Positions 34,199 through 35,356 of a stretch of 35,356 nucleotides of DNA are shown here, in pieces. A model generated the notes under the pieces. That model saw only the letters and a program-made list of their open reading frames with translations, was not told the origin of the DNA and ran no database searches. The stretch lies in contig CALGDE010000062.1 in the NCBI GenBank assembly GCA_937883785.1, forward strand, positions 1 to 35,356, written 5' to 3'. The number at the start of each line of letters is the position of its first letter. The first letter of the stretch is position 1. This stretch comes from an uncultured cyanobacterium (GTDB lineage Bacteria; Cyanobacteriota; Cyanobacteriia; CACIAM-69d). Made by a program: the position numbers and the translations under genes.

Positions 34199-34564
34199 TG
34201 CTAAAGAAAGTTCAAAAAGTGCTTATAAATTGCCAATAGGGGGCGCTAGACCTTGGAATGTAAATAAAGTGTGAGCAGTTACTTGTACAAATACTGTAAA
34301 ACCGTAGCCGCTATCAGCCGTCGTCCAACTAAAGCCCAGTTGTGGCGCCCTTATGAAGTGTAGCTTGTGACTGATTCTCGGGCATCGTAATTTTTAGACC
34401 GCTCGAACAATCCCCTATGGAACAAAAACTATCGAGTAGATTTCCGATACAGTTTGAGATTTCCATGGGAGCAGGATACCTCTAAGATGCGAAGCAAGAT
34501 TGTTGCCGGGTAACGATTAAAAGAGGGCTGACAAAAACGGTAAGAAATTGAAAAAGCCAATATC
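34199..34564. other. Intergenic region upstream of metF and tRNA-Phe
   Basis: No coding frame of useful length and no repeat could be supported. It should hold the metF promoter, facing left. The part nearest the tRNA carries a candidate promoter described separately. Confidence 0.45.
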
Positions 34565-34593
34565 TTGTCAAAGGTTATTAAGTCTGTTAACTT
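34565..34593 (+). promoter_or_regulatory. Candidate promoter of tRNA-Phe
   Basis: TTGTCA (34565-34570) and TAACTT (34588-34593) with a 17-base spacer lie 49 bases above the tRNA. The -35 is good, the -10 only moderate. Confidence 0.35.
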
Positions 34594-34641
34594 AAGTGGG
34601 CGCTGATGGAGAGCGGGTTTGAGCCCCATTCCAAAAGCCAT

Positions 34642-34714
34642 GCCGGGATAGCTCAGCTGGTAGAGCAGAGGACTGAAAATCCTCGTGTCGGCGGTTCAAG
34701 TCCGCCTCCTGGCA
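34642..34714 (+). tRNA. trnF: tRNA-Phe (anticodon GAA)
   Basis: The 73-base sequence folds as a cloverleaf: a 7-pair acceptor stem (GCCGGGA with TCCTGGC, one G-U), D-arm AGCTCAGCTGGTAGAGC, anticodon loop ACTGAAAAT with anticodon GAA and a purine-rich 3' side, and T-arm GGCGGTTCAAGTCCGCC. The discriminator is A and the CCA end is not encoded. It is the only tRNA in the window. An LRR gene starts 135 bases downstream. Confidence 0.97.
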
Positions 34715-34849
34715 TTCAAGAAAAGCGTCACCTGAACAAGGTGAACGAAGTCAAGGCTGACTACTAAATCGCGTGATCGCACAGGGCATTTTCCGCTGAA
34801 TAGAATGGAGCGGTGGTTTTGTCTTGGCTGATGGTGAGGTGGGGCGATC

Positions 34850-35356
34850 GTGAATGAGGATAAAGCGCTAGAAAAAATCGCCCAGGCAAAAGCCGAGGGT
34901 TGGAAGAAGCTCGATCTGTCAGGGATGGATCTTGAGGAGCTTCCTGCGGCGATCGGTGAGCTGACCTCCCTGACTAACCTTTTCCTCCACGGCAATCAGT
35001 TGAGTGAGTTGCCAGCAGAGGTTGGCTGGCTAACGGACTTAACCGATCTTTACCTCGGCTATAACCAGCTGAAGACGCTGCCAACGGAGATCGGGCACTT
35101 GACCTCCTTTACCAGCCTTGACCTCGGCTGTAACCAGCTGAAGGCGCTGCCAGCGGAGATCGGGCAGCTGACTTCTCTTACCAGCCTTGACCTCCGCAAT
35201 AGCCAGCTGAGTGAGGGTGAGTTTCCGGCGGAGATTATGCAGCTGACCTCCCTTACCAGCCTTGCTCTTGCCTTTAACCAGCTGAGTAAGTTACCGGCAG
35301 AAATTGGGCAGCTGACCTCTCTTACCAGTCTTAACCTCAGCGCTAACCAGCTGAGT
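34850..35356 (+). CDS. N-terminal part of a leucine-rich-repeat protein, cut by the window edge
   Basis: The frame opens with GTG at 34850 (GAGGTGGGG upstream as ribosome-binding site) and runs without a stop to the end, 169 codons. After a short helical start (NEDKALEKIAQAKAEGWKKLDLSG) come six or more 23-residue leucine-rich repeats of the form LPAEIGQLTSLTSLDLxxNQL. The repeats are 69 bp long at DNA level and very similar to each other, as in cyanobacterial Roco (Roc-COR GTPase) or other LRR proteins. One repeat carries a two-residue insertion (SEGEFPAEIM). The downstream effector part is not visible. It sits just after tRNA-Phe. Confidence 0.88.
   Translation, partial: MNEDKALEKIAQAKAEGWKKLDLSGMDLEELPAAIGELTSLTNLFLHGNQLSELPAEVGWLTDLTDLYLGYNQLKTLPTEIGHLTSFTSLDLGCNQLKALPAEIGQLTSLTSLDLRNSQLSEGEFPAEIMQLTSLTSLALAFNQLSKLPAEIGQLTSLTSLNLSANQLS

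Overview
The window looks like a piece of a cyanobacterial chromosome. The octamer GCGATCGC (HIP1) and its cores recur in coding and non-coding DNA alike. The gene content fits: a CobN-type cobaltochelatase, a membrane-anchored Mn-type superoxide dismutase, a geranylgeranyl-reductase-family flavoprotein and several cyanobacteria-type conserved proteins. Base composition is moderately GC-rich. There is no rRNA operon, CRISPR array, integrase or complete transposase gene.

Layout. Bases 1-330 hold the start of a TPR-type protein running off the left edge (minus). Divergent from it is an mntA-hepT toxin/antitoxin pair (448-1096, plus). From 9498 down to 1222 everything is on the minus strand, in order of transcription: PHP-domain phosphoesterase, small exported protein, miaA, a three-gene NitT/TauT-type ABC importer (binding protein, ATPase, permease), a K+ channel with a cytosolic RCK module, and an Amt ammonium transporter with an unusual cytosolic extension. 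A non-coding stretch (9499-10381) precedes a small conserved plus-strand protein. Next come exbD/exbB and a possible 31-residue membrane peptide (minus), divergent from cobN (plus) and followed by sodA (plus).

Bases 17226-21193 form an accessory island: a stand-alone PD-(D/E)XK nuclease-like gene, divergent from a translationally coupled pair (P-loop ATPase plus TPR protein), with an Uma2-family remnant at the far end. This is the best candidate in the window for an undescribed system, possibly a conflict or sensing module.

From 21224 to 29754 most genes are again minus-strand: a flippase-like membrane protein with a toroid-like partner, a response-regulator diguanylate cyclase, a geranylgeranyl-reductase-family oxidoreductase and an ABC-2 permease. 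The exception is a secreted plus-strand protein with one calcium-binding-type loop and a perfect terminator hairpin. A large GAF protein (plus) converges on metF-rimM (minus). The gap between them is filled exactly by a TA-flanked MITE-like element whose two ends complete the stop codons of both genes. The window closes with tRNA-Phe(GAA) and the beginning of a leucine-rich-repeat protein cut by the right edge.

Members of recognised families are assigned from motifs read directly. Substrates of the transporters and the roles of the island genes are inference. No database search was run.
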